DNA of 64,000 bases from Conoideocrella luteorostrata (taxonomy: Eukaryota; Ascomycota; Sordariomycetes; Hypocreales; Clavicipitaceae), in assembly GCA_032433595.1 (NCBI GenBank), contig JASWJB010000227.1, positions 1 to 64,000 of the forward strand, written 5' to 3'. Shown one piece after another: positions 46,701-58,838 of the stretch. The notes under the pieces were generated by a model. That model was not told the origin of the DNA and did not search any database. It was given only the letters and a program-made list of their open reading frames with translations. Numbering within the stretch: position 1 is the first letter of the stretch; every line of letters starts with the position of its first letter. The position numbers were made by a program, and so were the translations under genes.

Positions 46701-46937
46701 GGAGTTAGAAGGAGCACGCAGAAATACCTGTTGAGTATGGCCCTCATACAAATATACCCCTTGCTGCATTGCGAAATTTTTAGAAGAACTAGATCTGGAT
46801 AGATCCAATAGTGGGAATCACGAATTATGACCATGCGTATAACTCTTCAGCAAAATGCGTGAATGCCTTCCATGAACCATTTTCTAGTAAAAGGTGTTTC
46901 GATGATGAATCCCATTTCTGGACTATCAAATATATGC

Positions 46938-48242
46938 CTATGAACCAATCTCGTTGGTAACGTCGACAAAGGCGTTCCACTGTTTCCACGCCTCACCACT
47001 TTTAATAGCCCATTTCGCTCTTCTGTATCCTTCTTTCCAACGCTGTCCCGCAGGGCCCCGATCCAAAACGACTTTGCCGTCATCACCGTGCCCCAAGTTA
47101 CTAGTGTCGGCCTCGCACACTCCGGCCACTACAAAGAGGGCGGCAGTATTAATGGCCACGAAGTCGATCAATGCGTCGTCTTCGGGACGCTTTCCACAAA
47201 GGATTTCTTTCAAGATCTCGGCATTCGCAGCCGGTTCCTTGCCTGGTGAAACCTCATCCAGGGTGTGGCGTTTGGCACCAAAGTCCTCAGGTGTAATGGT
47301 AAAGTGCTCAATAATAATGTCGCCACTGGGGCTCTTCTCCGTCAGCAACCAGCAAAGCGTTCCTCCGGCGCAGCTAATCTCGTCAAGCTCTTCCTCTCCG
47401 CAGACAACCAAAGCCTTGCTGCATCCAGCGCTCTTTAACGCCTCAGCAAAGGCGGGTCCTAAATCGCGTCTTCCAACGCCAATCACACGAGCCTCCAAGA
47501 ACCGATCAACAGGGTTGGCTAATGGCCCCAAGTTGTTGAAGATGGTTCGGAAAGGAAGCTGTTTTCGAATGGGGGCAACGTAGCGCATGCCGGTGTGGAA
47601 TACGGGAGCAAACAGGAAACTGTAGTTGGTTTTGTCGTAGATCGTGGCCAGTGAGTTGGGCTTGACAGCATTCAAGACGGGTGCCTTTGGTTTCATGCTG
47701 CTGATCATGTCGGCACTGCCTGACTTGGATGTGCTAGCTCGATTCCCATGCTTGGAAACCATGAGCATAGAAGAGGCTAAGATAGAGGCAGTTGTGCTGA
47801 CATTGAAGGTGTTGTGAGAGTCACCTCCAGTGCCAACAATGTCACACTTTATGCATCATATTAGAACAAAGTATTGCTTTCACGATGGGAGAATCCGTCA
47901 GGGAAGACCTACCAAGCCTCCCTTGTAAGAACCTTCTTTATTCCCCCTCTTTTCAAGAGCATGGTTGAGACCATCCACAGGAATATCCTCGGCAGCTTTC
48001 AGCATGACAGCTGCAGTCTTTTGGAGAACATCAGCCCGAAAATCCATTTTGGTGAAATGCAGTGCCATCAACAGCGCAGCTGTCTGAGCCTCTGTCACCT
48101 GGTTTGTGAAAAAGTGCGAGATAGCCTCAGCAATCTCATCCGGCGTCACATCGTTGTTCAGCGGCCACAGCTTGGTCAATAATGGCTTCAGATCAACTTT
48201 AGGAAGATCAGAGTGGCCAGCGCCCAATTGTGATGATGCCAT
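46938..48242 (-). CDS. TRP4: Anthranilate phosphoribosyltransferase
   Basis: Two exons (48242-47913 and 47846-46938) with a 66-nt intron give 412 aa, close to the family length (yeast Trp4 380). It transfers phosphoribose from PRPP to anthranilate in the second step of tryptophan synthesis. The N-terminal helical dimerisation domain (about 15-110) includes MALHFTKMDFRADVL. The nucleoside phosphoribosyltransferase core carries the PRPP-binding CDIVGTGGDSHNTFNVST directly after the intron, KHGNRASTSKSGSAD, FLFAPVFHTGMRYVAPIRKQ and RTIFNNLGPLANP. Two Mg-binding acidic positions lie near CGEEELDEIS. All key motifs are intact. It shares a 482-bp intergenic region with the divergently transcribed TFIIB gene. 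Confidence 0.96.
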
Positions 48243-48724
48243 AGTGAGGTAATTTGGCTATACAAAACCAATTGATAGCAGTCTAATAGAAAACTTATCA
48301 TAAGATTTTGGTAGCTCTGGAGACTAAGTCGTAGTTCGGCCGCTTCTTATTAGCCCAAAGGACACTACTACCATTGCTGTTGAATTTACGCAGTAGACTC
48401 GCCCAACGAGTCAGTCCAATTTGTGGTAGCTTTCTTGCTGCCGATTTTCAGTGGGGATGCTAAAGTGCAGCGTTCATATATGCGCTGTTTACGTAATCTA
48501 ACCCTCCGACTCGAGAGTTTATGTCTGCATTCGGAACAACCATGTTCCGACCAAGTTTAACCGATTACTCAGCTAATTCCTATTCAGTTCGCCAGGCTTC
48601 CGCTACCTAAAGTGCCAGCGCAAGAGAAACAAAGCCTCCTCTTCTGCCTTGTTTAACCGAAAAGCGCGTAAAGTGTTTGACGACGTAGGCAACATTCTAT
48701 ACTGCGAAACCTTACCAACCCAAA
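48243..48724. promoter_or_regulatory. Bidirectional promoter region TRP4 / TFIIB
   Basis: A 482-bp interval between two divergent start codons. I see no convincing GCN4-type TGACTCA site; TGACTCA-like sequences are degenerate here. No TATA box was assigned with confidence. Confidence 0.55.
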
Positions 48725-49768
48725 ATGATCACACACGGTGGGGATCCAAATAGTGGAGGGTTTCAGGAGGATTTGAACAATATTCTTTGTTGTCCTGACT
48801 GCAAGGAAATTCCGCCAAACTTGATCGAAGAATTCTCAAGTGGTGACATGGTTTGCCAAAGTTGCGGTGTGGTGGTTGGTACTCGTATCATCGACACAAG
48901 GTCCGAATGGCGTACCTTTGCCAATGATGATCACGGTGGTGATGACCCCAGCCGTGTTGGCGGTCCTCAAGACGAGTTCGTAGAAGGCGAGCAACTAGCT
49001 ACGACTGTCGCTTTCTCCGAATCAAAGGCACACAAGGCACTTTCTCGCACGCAGAATAATGCAAACCAAGACAAGGCGCAAAAAGGGCTGATGCAGGCCT
49101 ACAAGGAGATTGTTTCTCTTTGTGAAGCTATTAACATGGGGCAAAATGTCTCCAACGCTGCGAAGCATATCTTCAAGCTTGTGGACAAGCATAAGTTCAT
49201 GAAGGGCAAGCCCCAAGAAGCCGTTATTGCTGGATGCATCTTCATCTCTTGTCGACAAAATAACGTACCTCGAACATTTCGTGAAATCTTCAATCTCACT
49301 AGTGTCAGCAAGAAGGAGGTCGGTCGAGTCTTTAAGCAGTTGCAAAAGTTTTTACAGAAATTGCAAGTTGCGGAGGGTGAAGGAGCCACCGGTCTCAACA
49401 CTGTCACCAATTATGAAAACACTTCTGTTGGCGCCGAAGATCTTTGTAGTCGGTACGTCTCTCAACTCGGCTTCAAGAATCAGCAAAAGATTTCCAAGAT
49501 CTCTCGGGACCTTGCCGAGAAGGCCAATGACATTTCTGCGCTTGCTGGCCGCTCTCCTCTCTCAGTCGCTGCTGCCTGTATCTACATGGCCTGCCATCTA
49601 GTTGGCGAACCACGCTCATCACTTCCTATTGCGAAGCAAGCTGGTGTTAGCGATGGCACCGTCAAGACGGCATACAAACATCTCTTTGCTGCCCGCGAAC
49701 AGCTTATCAAGAAGGAATGGCTTGACGATGGAGGCAATATGGACAATATTCCACAGATACAAGCATGA
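48725..49768 (+). CDS. SUA7: Transcription initiation factor TFIIB
   Basis: Intronless, 347 aa, full length. It bridges TBP-bound promoter DNA and RNA polymerase II in the nucleus. Zinc ribbon at the N-terminus: CCPDC ... MVCQSCGVVVG. The B-reader/linker RSEWRTFANDDHGGDDPSRV follows. Two cyclin-like repeats: the first about 110-215 (VSNAAKHIFKLVDKHKFMKG, EAVIAGCIFISCRQNNVPRT), the second about 230-335 (LCSRYVSQLGFKNQQKISKI, SPLSVAAACIYMACHLVGEP, VSDGTVKTAYKHLFAAREQL). The symbol is given by orthology to yeast SUA7. Confidence 0.97.
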   Translation: MITHGGDPNSGGFQEDLNNILCCPDCKEIPPNLIEEFSSGDMVCQSCGVVVGTRIIDTRSEWRTFANDDHGGDDPSRVGGPQDEFVEGEQLATTVAFSESKAHKALSRTQNNANQDKAQKGLMQAYKEIVSLCEAINMGQNVSNAAKHIFKLVDKHKFMKGKPQEAVIAGCIFISCRQNNVPRTFREIFNLTSVSKKEVGRVFKQLQKFLQKLQVAEGEGATGLNTVTNYENTSVGAEDLCSRYVSQLGFKNQQKISKISRDLAEKANDISALAGRSPLSVAAACIYMACHLVGEPRSSLPIAKQAGVSDGTVKTAYKHLFAAREQLIKKEWLDDGGNMDNIPQIQA

Positions 49769-51206
49769 GACGGCTGGCTGTGTGGCGGATGTTTGTTGCA
49801 AGGTACATTGTGTCACCTCTCACGATGACAGGATTCATCATGCTGTTATCTTGATTTTCTGGAATGGAGTTTTGGGTCTTGATTTTTCGAGCAGCGATCT
49901 TTATGTTGCATATATCCTTCGACAATGTTTTTATGAGCAGTAACGCGAACCCAGTTAGTGGCATTGGAAGGGTGTTTAGTGGTTTTGACAAATTGCATAA
50001 TCTGGCAACTGTTATATTTGGTTACCCTGGCAGGACATGGATGGAGCCAAGACTGAGATATTAGGAAAAGCTCTGGGCGTATAATGAAAACTTAAAAACC
50101 GCAAGAATTCCTGACGCTTCAGGTGTTAATGACGTCTTTTGGGATGCGCTATCTAAAGAATTCCGCTTACTTGCCCACTCTAGTGATCTTATCCTATCCA
50201 ACAATGATCCGAGTGTATCAAAGAACTGAGCGTGGCGACAGCTTGCTCAACAACGGCCCATTCCTCACCTCAGCACACAAGTTTGCACTTGGGCCACTGA
50301 TACAGTTCGGTCTTTATTGCGGGAAGCCCGTGCTACTTGTCCCAAATGATAATAACAAAGAGTCCATCGTGCATCGATTAAGGCTGGAAAGGCATGAGCC
50401 GAGATGTGCCCTTTATGGTTTCCAATTTTATGTTGCTGCCTCTGGCCCTAGAACGGCGGTGACCGAAATGCAGTCAATGTACTTGAAGCCTATAGCTTAT
50501 GAGTTCTATAAATATAAATCCCATTTATTGTTGCAACAGCCCAAGTCTTTTAATGCGGATGGTACCGTGCGTGTGTCTCAGTACACTGTCCCGTGCTGCG
50601 ACTTATTTGGGGGGGCGGGAATGGCAAACAATTTCTTTGTGCTATTACCACTAGATATTTCTAGGGATGTAGTCCGGCTTGCAACTTTGGCCGACCTTCT
50701 ACATTCCTCAAAGCCGTACAGGGTAATATATTCTCGGTGGCGCATGCTGTAACTTTTCATATTTGCGAAACGACGCCATCGCGAAGTTGAAAGGAGGTGG
50801 GTGTGTTAGTTCCCTTGCAAGACCACATGGTGAAAGGCATGTCAAACTGATTTCTTTGTCTCCTCCAAGCAGACGAGATAATTGTGTTTCCTGACTCACG
50901 GTGAAGTTGTTGTTGTCCCCATGGGGTTGAATGGCATGATGATGTTGTGCCGGGAAGTTTAAAGTCGGGCTTGAGGAAAGCTTTACGATGAAATTCGTAG
51001 CCCGTCAACAACGCCCTCAATATTTTCATCGGCAACCAGATACGTTTTATGAAAGATTTCTCTTGAACATTTGTTCAACTGTTCGATAAATCAGCCTTGA
51101 AGTTCAGCAGGGCCCCGCGGCTGTTATCATTCATCTAAATTGCCCTGTAGGTTCCTTTACCCAACGCTACTTCCGTATCAATCTTCAGTCTGTTCTTGGG
51201 CTCAAA
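49769..51206. other. Intergenic with one orphan open frame
   Basis: Only the 50129-50752 frame, listed separately, stands out. The rest is AT-rich flank of TFIIB and the leader of the asparaginase-like gene. Confidence 0.45.
50129..50752 (+). CDS. Uncertain orphan open reading frame
   Basis: An ATG-started frame of 207 codons in AT-rich sequence, longer than expected by chance. The translation has ordinary composition (MTSFGMRYLKNSAYLPTLVI, SAHKFALGPLIQFGLYCGKP, FFVLLPLDISRDVVRLATLA), with no signal peptide and no recognised motif. No intron is needed. It could be a lineage-specific gene, a fragment of a decayed gene or chance. Confidence 0.28.
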   Translation: MTSFGMRYLKNSAYLPTLVILSYPTMIRVYQRTERGDSLLNNGPFLTSAHKFALGPLIQFGLYCGKPVLLVPNDNNKESIVHRLRLERHEPRCALYGFQFYVAASGPRTAVTEMQSMYLKPIAYEFYKYKSHLLLQQPKSFNADGTVRVSQYTVPCCDLFGGAGMANNFFVLLPLDISRDVVRLATLADLLHSSKPYRVIYSRWRML

Positions 51207-52235
51207 ATGGCGACGAAACACATCCTTTGGCTTCAACTTGGCGGCACCATTGCTGCCAAGGCAAGACCTGGCTCTGCTGGCGGTGCATATATTACCCCTT
51301 CATCAGTTCATGGCCAAGGGGAAAAGGTTATTATTGATCCCCCAGAAGGGGTCAAGAATGTGTTAAAAACGGTTTGCACCTGGGAATCTCAAGAGCTTGC
51401 CAGTATCGGAAGTCCCGATATTATGATGAAAGACATCAATGGAGTGGCTCACAAGGTGAAAATGGAGATGGAGGGTAATACTTATTATGCCGGCTGTGTG
51501 ATTACTCTTGGTTCAGATACCATGGGGGAGTTTGGCACGGCGTTGGATCTGCTTTTAGGTGATGGTGTATCAAAGCCTGTGGTTCTTACTTGCTCGATGC
51601 GAATCATGGACGCTCTCAGTTCTGATGCGCACAGAAACCTGATTGATGCCTTCAGAGTAGCGGCATCTTCGTGTTCCAAGGATCGCGGACCTTTGCTTGT
51701 CTCCAATACAGACATCTTTCCGGCCTTTTGGGCCGTAAAGGCAGATGCTAACCAGGTGAATGCGTTCAGTGGCGGCCCAACTGGACCTATTGGCCGCATT
51801 GACGACAACACTGTTACTTACTTCCAATCGGCTAGCAGGCGAGACTACACCTCAATGCCACAGCATGTCGATGCCAGTTTTCCGAAAGTTGAAATTATTT
51901 ATGGCCATATGGGCCTCAGCCCTGCCGTATTCGAGGCTGCTACTAAAGTCGCCCAAGGCATTGTTCTCTGTGGCATGGGCGCTGGATGTTGGACGGCAGA
52001 AGGTGGCAAGGCGATTATTGAGTTTGCCAAACAAGAGCCAAAATACCCTATCGTGGTGAGCTTTCGATCAGTCACAGGTTTTGTTGGTCTTGAACCATTA
52101 TATGGACTAGGGGACTCCTTTATTAGAGCTGGATACCTAAATCCTGAGAAGGCTGCAGTCATACTTCAAATTGCAATGGTACAGCCGTGGACCATAGCGC
52201 ATCTCAAGAAGGTTTTTCACCACACACCCGCTTAG
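51207..52235 (+). CDS. L-asparaginase-like protein with altered active-site residues
   Basis: Single exon, 342 aa, a normal length for the bacterial-type asparaginase/glutaminase fold, with no signal peptide (probably cytosolic). The nucleophile loop LGGTIAA carries Thr14. The second motif reads LGSDTMGEF where GTDT is usual, so the threonine equivalent to E. coli Thr89 is Ser103, with Asp104 kept. In the segment usually AADKxSxxRG it reads AASSCSKDRG, so the catalytic lysine equivalent (Lys162) is replaced by Ser; a Lys sits three residues later. The C-terminal domain has IVLCGMGAGCWTAEGGKAII and GYLNPEKAAVILQIAM, as in the family. The fold assignment is firm; asparagine hydrolysis is not assured. 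Its start ATG has context caaaATGgcg. Confidence 0.88.
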   Translation: MATKHILWLQLGGTIAAKARPGSAGGAYITPSSVHGQGEKVIIDPPEGVKNVLKTVCTWESQELASIGSPDIMMKDINGVAHKVKMEMEGNTYYAGCVITLGSDTMGEFGTALDLLLGDGVSKPVVLTCSMRIMDALSSDAHRNLIDAFRVAASSCSKDRGPLLVSNTDIFPAFWAVKADANQVNAFSGGPTGPIGRIDDNTVTYFQSASRRDYTSMPQHVDASFPKVEIIYGHMGLSPAVFEAATKVAQGIVLCGMGAGCWTAEGGKAIIEFAKQEPKYPIVVSFRSVTGFVGLEPLYGLGDSFIRAGYLNPEKAAVILQIAMVQPWTIAHLKKVFHHTPA

Positions 52236-54440
52236 AGGAACAATTTGTATACGCTGGTTTTGGGACACGGAGACATGGCAGAGTTGAAGATTGCAGTACG
52301 ACTGAGCTTGCTGGTGTGCTTTTTGATAGACTACCTGTTTGAAGTCTGCGGAAAATGAGAACAAAGAGGGTCTGCCAATACGAAAGACTTACTCTTGTTT
52401 ATTTTTATTATTTTTGTCTCTTTTAGATTATCTCAATGGGTAAAAAGACATAATTAGATACTGACTGTACGCTGCTGGAGAATGTTAACTAATAATTCCA
52501 TTCCACAACAATAGGTTTAGGTTGTGTGGCAGCGTGCGGTGGCTTGAGGAGGCACGTGAGTTAGACCGTGCTGTTACGAGCGCCGTAGATTAAATAATGT
52601 GACAACACGACTATATTTACTATAAATTCAGATCACTGTATTATTGAAGCTCAGCTTGAATGAATCAGAGCTTTTGTGCGGTATAAATTAAGAGAAATCC
52701 CCCAATTGCGACCATGGCTTTGACCACTTCCAACAGCACCCGCTTCCACTCCACACTCACTCATAAAATCTACAGACTACAATTTTCTGGAGCTTGAACA
52801 ACAGGTATGGCAAGATTTATTCGACAAAGGAACAGCAAAATGTGAGCGCTGCTGGGACTCACTTGAGTGGTAATTAAGTCCTCCTCTATACAATATAACA
52901 TAGGGCCGGCACGTATGTACATTGCCTATGTACTTATTGCAATGGACAAGTTCAGAGGTCAATTGGTGCAAAGACCAATAATTGATTGACGTAGGCTCCT
53001 AATTAGGGATTATGATACCTACAAAGACACTTTGCTATTTATCCCGGACAGATAAGACGGTGGGAGAAGGGATCAATGCAATTCTCGAAGGTCTGTGACG
53101 AATTGAGCAACAATCTTGTTTGTTATCCATCGCCGCACCGGACCAACGCCCGCGAGCAAATCATGTGTGTAGGTGTGCCGCCATGCGGAACCTGTGCTGT
53201 GAATAGACGCAATGGGAGTCTTCAGTCACAGCCCCATACTCCATGGGAAGCAGTAATGACTGGCTAGTCTTCTGTGGCAGCCACAACGTCAATAAAGCTC
53301 CCACGTGGCTTGACCAATTCGCTGGAATGGAGCCTGGTTGCCAGGTTCAACTCGTCCAACCCTGTGTCGCCCCGGCACCATGCTCCTTGAAATTGGTGCA
53401 TATCACCAGCAGGTCAGCGGACACGGTAGACGGCTTGATAAGGACAGGTAAGGAACCAGGGCTGCATACATATGCAGACGGCACAGCTGAGGCAAACAGG
53501 TTATCTATCGTGCATGCAAGATGGCTTTTACCTGGATGAATCGTGTCACAAACTCGAGAGAAGACAAGCCCTGTAGTTAGTAGTTGGCCGAGGTCGCTCC
53601 GATGTCTGCAGATCCATTGCGCGTTGCGGTCGATCAACGACAACTGTACGTAGTACACCGGGTGGCAAAGAGGAGCCCTAAATGACCCGTGTCTAAGACG
53701 GAATAACTACTCCGTGATGCTTCGTACAATACGGAGTAGGACGGGGGGGGGGCTCCATAGTGTAGACATCCAATGCCATCAGCCAACGCGTGGCCTGAAT
53801 GCGGAGCTGAATTTCAACCATGCCATTTGACAGAGTTGCAGGATAACTAGCGCTTTAGCCGTCACTTCTCTCCTGCTTGCAGCCGTTACTTCAGTCTTTG
53901 GAGTACTTTCGCCATCGTCCCAATGCCAATCAATTCTTTCGTAGTGTTTCAGTCGGTTGCTTGATATGATAATCGAAGGACATTTTTCTCACGCACCGAA
54001 ACAGCACGTTGCTTGAGCAGAGGCTGTGCATGCACAGCTCGAGGCGTCACACTCACCGTTGCATCGCGTCGCACCGCCCGTCAGCTCCACACACCCACCA
54101 AACAACGGTGTCGCCATCTTGAGATCCGAACCCTTGTTAGCCTGTTGTCCTGTGCCTGTCTTGGATGGAAGTGTCACTGCCCGCAGCCGCCCCCTGCAGC
54201 CTGAGGGTTGGTTTTACGAGCAAGGTCCTTTTGACGTCGTCAACTTGACGAAAACATGAACAATCTAGATCAATGCTGTAGCGAAGTCCTTCTTTTGTAG
54301 CCACGCTACTTACTTACCTTCGTTTTTTCTTTCTGCTTTTTTCTTTGAATTTTTACCTTCATCGCAGCAGCTCAATTCCGAATTTCATCGAGTCTGGCGA
54401 CGCTGTTGTTCAGCATCGAAAAGAGACCGACCGACTCGTC
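52236..54440. other. Intergenic, no gene seen
   Basis: 2.2 kb of AT-rich sequence with short frames. A TACGGAGTA copy lies at 53731, followed by a G-run at about 53742-53751. A pyrimidine-rich tract at 54300-54360 is probably the leader of the flippase gene. Confidence 0.55.
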
Positions 54441-57400
54441 ATGGCCGAGAGCGATTGCAGCACGACGGAAAAGCTCCAAACTCAGACTGTTAGAGAATCT
54501 CCCATTGCGGCACCTGCAATCCGAATTCCTTCGACGCAGAATCTTCAGAGCAAGATCAAGAGTGTGGTCGGCAACCTATATCAGGCCACTGTCGTAGACT
54601 TCGTCCTTCGGCGGAAGCTTTTGGTCGCTTCCAAAGACGGAAGGCGCATCCCACTTTCCATTAACCACAACGAGCCCTTAATAGATGTTCGACGCGGCCA
54701 CGCCTATATCTCCAACAATGTCCGGACTTCGCGCTACACCATCTGGGACTTTATTCCCAAGCAATTGTTCTTCCAGTTTACTCGCGTCGGCAATTTTTAT
54801 TTTCTCTGTGTTGGCGTCCCGCAAATGGTGAGCCGTTCCGTAACAAAATCTCGTCCTACAGCAATCAGATTGCCGCAGCGTCCACCGTACTGACTGACCT
54901 TCGCTTGGCTATAGATACCCGGACTGTCGACGACTGGCTCGTATACGACAATTCTTCCTTTACTTTTCTTCATTCTTTTAACAATTGTCAAGGAAGGTTA
55001 TGACGATTTTAGGAGGCATCGATTAGACAAAGTGGAAAATGCCAACTTTGCGACAGTGCTGGGTCGTGAAGACCATTACACCGGCAAGATTAAGCCGCCA
55101 AATTTGTTCAATCGCCTGAATCCATTTCACGTTAAAACGACGGCTCGGCCTAGACCTTTACCAGATGACGAGTTTCATGGCGTCCGCTGGGTTCCAACCC
55201 GGTGGAGCAACGTAAAGGTTGGGGATGTGGTGCGACTGTCCCGAGATGAGCCTGTCCCAGCCGACTTGGTACTTATGCATAGCGACGGAGAGAATAGCCT
55301 AGCGTACATCGACACGATGGCGCTTGATGGGGAAACGAACTTGAAAACAAAGCAGGTTTGTCACACTCTCGAAAGCTGTGGTACAATTGAGGGAATCGCA
55401 AACTGCAAAGCGGAGTTTGTGGTAGAGGATCCAAATCCAGAACTGTTCAATTTCGAAGGAAGAGTCACTGTGGACGGCAAAACTGCCCCTTTGACCTTGA
55501 ATGAGGTTATATATAGGGGTAGTGTCATGAGGAATACAACGGCTGCTACGGGCCTTGTAATTAACACCGGAGAGGATTGCAAAGTACGGATGAACTCTAA
55601 TCGACATCCAAGAGCCAAGAAGCCTGCGCTGGAGAAGGTGGTCAACATGGTTGTCATAACACTTGCTACCTACGTTATTATCCTGTCAGTCGGCGTGTCT
55701 ATGGGCTACGTGAAATGGAAAGACGATTATGAACAGCACGCTTGGTACCTGGATCAGGCTACAGTACCTTTCTACCAAATCATCATTGCATTCATCATCA
55801 TGTTCAACAATGTAGTGCCTCTCGCCCTCTACATCAGCCTTGAGATTGTCAAGATTGGTCAGTTGCTGCTCCTGAACTCTGACATCGACATGTATCACGA
55901 GGAATCCGATACCCCAGCTCGTTGCAATACCAACACGATTTTGGAAAACTTGGGCCAGGTTGGCTACATTTTTTCTGATAAGACGGGGACATTGACGGAC
56001 AACATTATGAATTTTCGAAAGCTGAGCGTTGCCGGAACGGTTTGGCTGCACGAAATGGACCTTGCGGAAAGCGAGGATACTCCCAGTCCGGCAGCATGCC
56101 CTGAAGAAGCAAGTTATTTCACCCGGAAACCTTCCATGCACAAAAGTGAAGCAATTTCACCCGTGATTCACGAGGAAGGCATCAGCGATATACAGACGCC
56201 AATGTCTCCGTCGAGGCTGTCGACTGGTGGCCGCCGCACGTCCTCACAGTGGCGCTCGACTGGCAGACCTGACCATGTCCAGCCAGAGGTGAACACTACT
56301 GACCTTGTCAACTACCTGAGGATCCGACCCCATTCCGCATTTTCTAGGAAGGCTAGGGAATACTTGCTGGCTGTCGCATTGTGTCATACGTGCTTGCCTG
56401 AAATCAAGGACGGCAAGATGGATTTCCAAGCATCCTCACCCGACGAGCTCGCCCTAGTTCGTGCAGCCCAGGAGCTTGGATATCTAGTGACACAACGAAC
56501 GATCAAGTCCATCACCTTGCAGGTTCCTCAGTCTAGTGGAGGAGTTGAAAGGTTGACATTTGAGATTCTTGACATCATTGAGTTTAGCAGTGCTCGAAAG
56601 AGAATGTCAATTGTGGTCCGATATCCAGATGGTCGTATTTGCATAATTTGCAAAGGCGCGGACTCTGCCGTTCTGCCCAGGCTTAGGTTAGCTTCATTAG
56701 CTATGCAAAAGGCAAATGAAGTAAGAAAGAGCGCGGATCTTGAACATGAATTGTATCGTCGAAGCCAACAGCATGAACCCCGCAACAGTTTCGGCGGTAG
56801 GCCGAGTTTAACTGTGAGGCGAACTCCCGGTTTAAGCCGTGGCCGCAGCATAGACCAAAAACGAGAGTCCTTGGCTAGAAGAAAGTCTTTCGAGGTTCAT
56901 AAGTTGATGAGGGTTTCTGACGATCGACCACGCGGCAGCTCCCCTGCGCCGCGTGGCGTTTCCTTTGATGTATCCCGAACTCGAGGCACTCTTTTGAGCC
57001 CTTCGGCATATCATGCTCCATTGCCTATACCGGAACATCTCAAATTCTTGGAGGACACACCAATGTACGATGAGTCCGAGGTCTTCACTAGATGCTTCAA
57101 GCATTTGGATGATTTTGCGACGGAAGGCTTGAGAACTTTGCTCTACGCCCAAAAATTCGTGCCCGAGCACGAGTACGGCTCATGGAAGAAGGGCTATGAC
57201 GATGCATCCACTAGCTTGGTCAATCGACAGGAGCTCATTGAAGCTGCCGGAGAAGCTATCGAGCAATCCCTCGACCTGGTCGGGGCGACTGCAATTGAGG
57301 ATAAACTTCAGCAAGGTGTCCCCGAGACAGTTGACCGACTTCGACGCGCCAACATCAAGATCTGGATGTTGACCGGTGATAAGCGCGAGACAGCCATCAA

Positions 57401-58838
57401 CATTGCACATTCCGCCCGCATTTGTCGCCCTGGATCTGACTTGTACATTCTTGACGTCGCGAAGGAGCCATTGGAGCCGCAGCTCCTGGCGCTTGCGGAA
57501 GAACTGCACGCCGGAACGATTCACAGCGTTGTCGTGATTGATGGCCAAACACTAGCGGCTGTCGAAAAATCCAAGACACTGTCGAAACAGTTCTTTTCAA
57601 TCATGCTCCTTGTCGATTCTGTCATCTGCTGTCGAGCGTCCCCTGCACAGAAAGCGCTTCTTGTAAGGACTGTGCGCTCGTCGTTGGGCAAGTTCAAGGA
57701 CAACAAACATCACGGGTTGACTTTGGCCATTGGCGATGGAGCCAACGATTTAGCAATGATTCAAGCGAGCCATGTCGGAATCGGTATATCAGGGCAGGAG
57801 GGACTTCAGGCCGCTCGAGTGGCAGACTACGCCATTGCTCAGTTCCGCTACTTGCAACGATTGCTACTGGTGCATGGCAGATGGAACTATGTCCGAACCT
57901 CCAAGTTCATTCTCTACACGTTTTGGAAAGAGATGTTCTTTTATCTTCCAACGGCGCAATATCAGAGATACAACGGATACACTGGTACATCCCTCTACCA
58001 ATCAACAAGTTTGACCGTCTTTAACACGCTGTTTACGAGTTTATGCACAATCTGTCTTGGCATTTGGGAACAAGATCTCAGTGCAGAAACCCTCCTCGCA
58101 GTGCCGGAGCTCTATGTCTATGGTCAGCGTAACATGGGACTCAATACATGGAAGTACATCCGCTGGATGCTACTGGCAGCCGTTGAAGGCGTGATCGCGT
58201 GGTGCGGCGTTTGGGCTGCCTATGGTTGGATCTCTCCTGCAGCTCGCGATGAGGGTCTCTACGCTCTGGGCACCCTTGTGTTTACTGTGGGTATTCTATG
58301 GATTAACTGGAAGCTATTGTGAGTCTTGCTTTGTTCGATACATGCCCATGTAAGAGTTTCAGTCTAACCGTGCCCTGCCTACAGTGTTTTTGAAACGCAC
58401 TACAAATCTAGCATTGTCATGGGCTCATTTTTCCTCACCACATGGGGCTGGTTTGCATGGCTGTGCTTCCTCGACGGCGTATACGCGCCTGGTCCCGAAG
58501 GTCCGTATAACATCCGCCATACATTTACACAACAATTTGGCCGAGATGCCGTCTGGTGGGCTACCGTGTTCATTGTGCTCGCTCTAATGGGTGCGATGGA
58601 GCTACTGGGCAAAACAATCAAGCGAAACATGTTGGTCGCGGGGGTATGGCACTGGCCACCGTGGAAAATGCATCGGCTAAGTGACAATGTCGAGGAGTGG
58701 GATCTCCAGGTATGGCAAGAGATGGAGCAGGATCCAAAGGTGCGGGAGAAGTTGAGGAGACTGGCCAATGACGAAGCAACGATGGAGGACTTGGAAGAGG
58801 AGGATGTGTATAACTTGGAGGCTAGAATGGATAGGTAG
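54441..58838 (+). CDS. DNF3: P4-type ATPase, Dnf3-like phospholipid flippase
   Basis: Three exons (54441-54827, 54915-58318, 58385-58838) with introns of 87 and 66 nt give 1414 aa. P4-ATPases flip phospholipids to the cytosolic leaflet of trans-Golgi, vesicle and plasma membranes, normally with a Cdc50-family partner. N-terminal landmark RTSRYTIWDFIPKQLFFQFT (about 95-115) leads into TM1-2. The actuator loop has ALDGETNLKTKQ at about 265. The phosphorylation site FSDKTGTLTDN is near 484. Nucleotide-binding and hinge motifs are DFQASSPDELALVRAAQELG, TGDKRETAINIA near 949 and GDGANDLAMIQASHVGIGIS near 1069. C-terminal membrane helices follow. The N-domain has a long Ser/Arg-rich insertion (about 600-700). 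Sequence layout resembles Dnf3 more than Drs2 or Dnf1/2. The start at 54441 (MAESDCSTTEKL) was chosen as the first ATG of the frame. Confidence 0.93.
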
